Both the position numbers and the translations under genes were made by a program. The notes under the pieces are model-generated. The model was not told the DNA's origin. It saw only the letters and a list, made by a program, of their open reading frames with translations, and ran no database searches. A DNA stretch of 8,748 nt, taken from assembly GCA_964638815.1 (NCBI GenBank), contig CAZXBB010000434.1, positions 1-8,748 on the forward strand, in the 5' to 3' direction. Positions 7,595 through 8,748 of this stretch are shown here, piece after piece (the first letter of the stretch is position 1; every line of letters starts with the position of its first letter). The DNA is from CAZXBB01 sp964638815. GTDB taxonomy: Bacteria; Planctomycetota; Phycisphaerae; Phycisphaerales; SM1A02.

Positions 7595-8748
7595 ATGCTC
7601 TGGCAGCCCCCCCTTCCCGGTGAGTATCACGACCTGACCGACGACGAGCTCGCGCAGCGCATCGAAGCGCGGCGGGCGGAGCTCGGCGACGACCTGCTGA
7701 TCCTCGGGCACCACTACCAGCAGGACTCGGTCGTGCGTCACGCGGATCTGCGCGGAGACAGCCTCCGGCTCAGCCGCCTGGCCGCGGAGGAGTCCGCGCG
7801 ACGCGGGACGAAGTACATCGTGTTCTGCGGCGTGCACTTCATGGCCGAGACGGCGGAGATCCTCACCGGCGACGACGTCCAGGTGATCCTGCCCGACCTG
7901 TCCGCCGGCTGCTCAATGGCCGACATGGCCGCCTACGACGACACGGTGGACGCGTGGGAGACGATCCAGGACGCGCTCCGCGGTGAGTCGGTGCGCGTCA
8001 TACCGATCACCTACGTGAACTCGTCCGCCGCGATCAAGGCGTTCGTCGGCGATCACGGTGGCGCGTGCTGCACGAGCACCAACGCCGCGCAGATCTTTGA
8101 GTGGGCGCTTGCCGGCGGCACGGAACCGGTCGCCCACGGAGACGCCGTCAAGCTCCTGTTCATCCCGGACCAGCACCTCGGCCGGAACACGGCGTCGCGT
8201 TTCGGTCTCCTGACGGAGGTGGACGAACGCGCCGGACGCGGATTGTCGGAGACGGCCGTCTGGAACCCGCGGGCCGACCACGGCGGGCTGGACGCCGGGA
8301 CGATCCGCCGGGCCCGCGTGCTGCTGTGGGCGGGGCATTGCTCGGTGCACAAGCTCTTTCGACCCGAGCACGTGGACGACGCCCGCGCGAAGTTCGCGGA
8401 TCGCGGCGGCGTGACGGTCATCGTCCATCCCGAATGCTGCAAGGAGGTCGTGGACCGCGCCGACCTCGACGGCTCGACCGAATACATCATCAGGCAGGTC
8501 GAGGCCGCCGCCCCGGGTACGAACTGGGCGGTCGGGACCGAGGTGCACCTCGTAAACCGCCTCGCGCAGGAGGCGAAGCAGCGCGGCGTGAACGTCACGA
8601 TGCTCAGCGACTGCCAGTGCCTGTGCACCACGATGTACCGCGTCGAGCCGCGCAATCTCGCGTGGGTGCTCGACAACCTCGCCGCCGGCAAGGTCGTCAA
8701 CCGCATCGAGGTGCATCCGCACGTGCAGACCCTCGCGCGGCTCGCGCT
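7595..8748 (+). CDS. nadA: Quinolinate synthase NadA, 3' end cut by window edge
   Basis: NadA uses a [4Fe-4S] cluster to condense iminoaspartate with dihydroxyacetone phosphate into quinolinate, the precursor of NAD. The 384 codons in the window carry no stop and the gene continues to the right. Family marks are ILGHHYQ (36-42), VFCGVHFMAETAEIL (76-90), LPDLSAGCSMADM (99-111), YVNSSAAIKA (140-149), IPDQHLGRN (190-198), WAGHCSVH (245-252), HPECC (278-282), GTEVHLVNRL (314-323) and CQCLCTTMY (340-348). The cluster ligands are probably Cys78, Cys249 and one of the last group, most likely Cys344. The stretch between the first two ligands is longer than in E. coli or Thermotoga NadA, fitting the long-form NadA type. 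The start is the ATG at 7595, with GAGA about 8 nt upstream; an in-frame ATG at 7580 would add five residues. The 85-nt gap before it shows no clear promoter or terminator. Confidence 0.95.
   Translation, partial: MLWQPPLPGEYHDLTDDELAQRIEARRAELGDDLLILGHHYQQDSVVRHADLRGDSLRLSRLAAEESARRGTKYIVFCGVHFMAETAEILTGDDVQVILPDLSAGCSMADMAAYDDTVDAWETIQDALRGESVRVIPITYVNSSAAIKAFVGDHGGACCTSTNAAQIFEWALAGGTEPVAHGDAVKLLFIPDQHLGRNTASRFGLLTEVDERAGRGLSETAVWNPRADHGGLDAGTIRRARVLLWAGHCSVHKLFRPEHVDDARAKFADRGGVTVIVHPECCKEVVDRADLDGSTEYIIRQVEAAAPGTNWAVGTEVHLVNRLAQEAKQRGVNVTMLSDCQCLCTTMYRVEPRNLAWVLDNLAAGKVVNRIEVHPHVQTLARLA

Noticed and set aside
8429..8442. The cysteines of the HPECC segment in NadA as cluster ligands
   Set aside because: In characterised NadA the cluster ligands lie in the FCGV, WPGxC and C-terminal CxxM positions; the HPEC cysteine is conserved but not a ligand.

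Overview
The window is a very GC-rich, tightly packed bacterial chromosomal segment with eight protein genes and no tRNA, rRNA, CRISPR array, transposase or phage gene. The best guess for the source is a planctomycete-like (PVC group) bacterium. This rests on the DUF1573 lipoprotein with a second C-terminal beta-rich module, the long-form quinolinate synthase with a CxCxC segment, a small PilZ protein and the high GC. It is an inference and only moderately secure.

Left edge (1-175): a minisatellite of 12-bp G+C-only-core units in two versions, merging into a tandem 23-bp duplication that covers the end of the first gene. Minus-strand block (4957 down to 166): ispE (isoprenoid MEP pathway kinase), lspA (lipoprotein signal peptidase), an M3-family zinc oligoendopeptidase and a PLP-dependent aromatic amino acid decarboxylase-like enzyme. 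Gaps are only 32, 42 and 14 nt, so this reads as one operon. ispE and lspA are housekeeping. The peptidase and decarboxylase could form a small peptide-to-amine catabolic pair.

Divergent intergenic region (4958-5146): the only sizeable non-coding stretch (189 nt). On the ispE side it holds an AT-richer patch with a repeated TATGCT box. Directly before the plus-strand genes it holds a C-rich heptamer array.

Plus-strand block (5147 to the right edge): a DUF1573 lipoprotein, a two-helix membrane protein whose soluble tail resembles TolB-N/FlgO-like modules, a stand-alone PilZ domain protein (likely cyclic-di-GMP receptor) and nadA (quinolinate synthase, NAD biosynthesis), which runs off the right edge without a stop. 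The first three suggest cell-envelope and signalling work; nadA may be a separate unit.

I see no convincing novel defence, mobile or biosynthetic system. The most unusual material is non-coding: the 12-bp two-version array, and a GGCYCCC heptamer that appears in two different intergenic gaps in opposite orientation.
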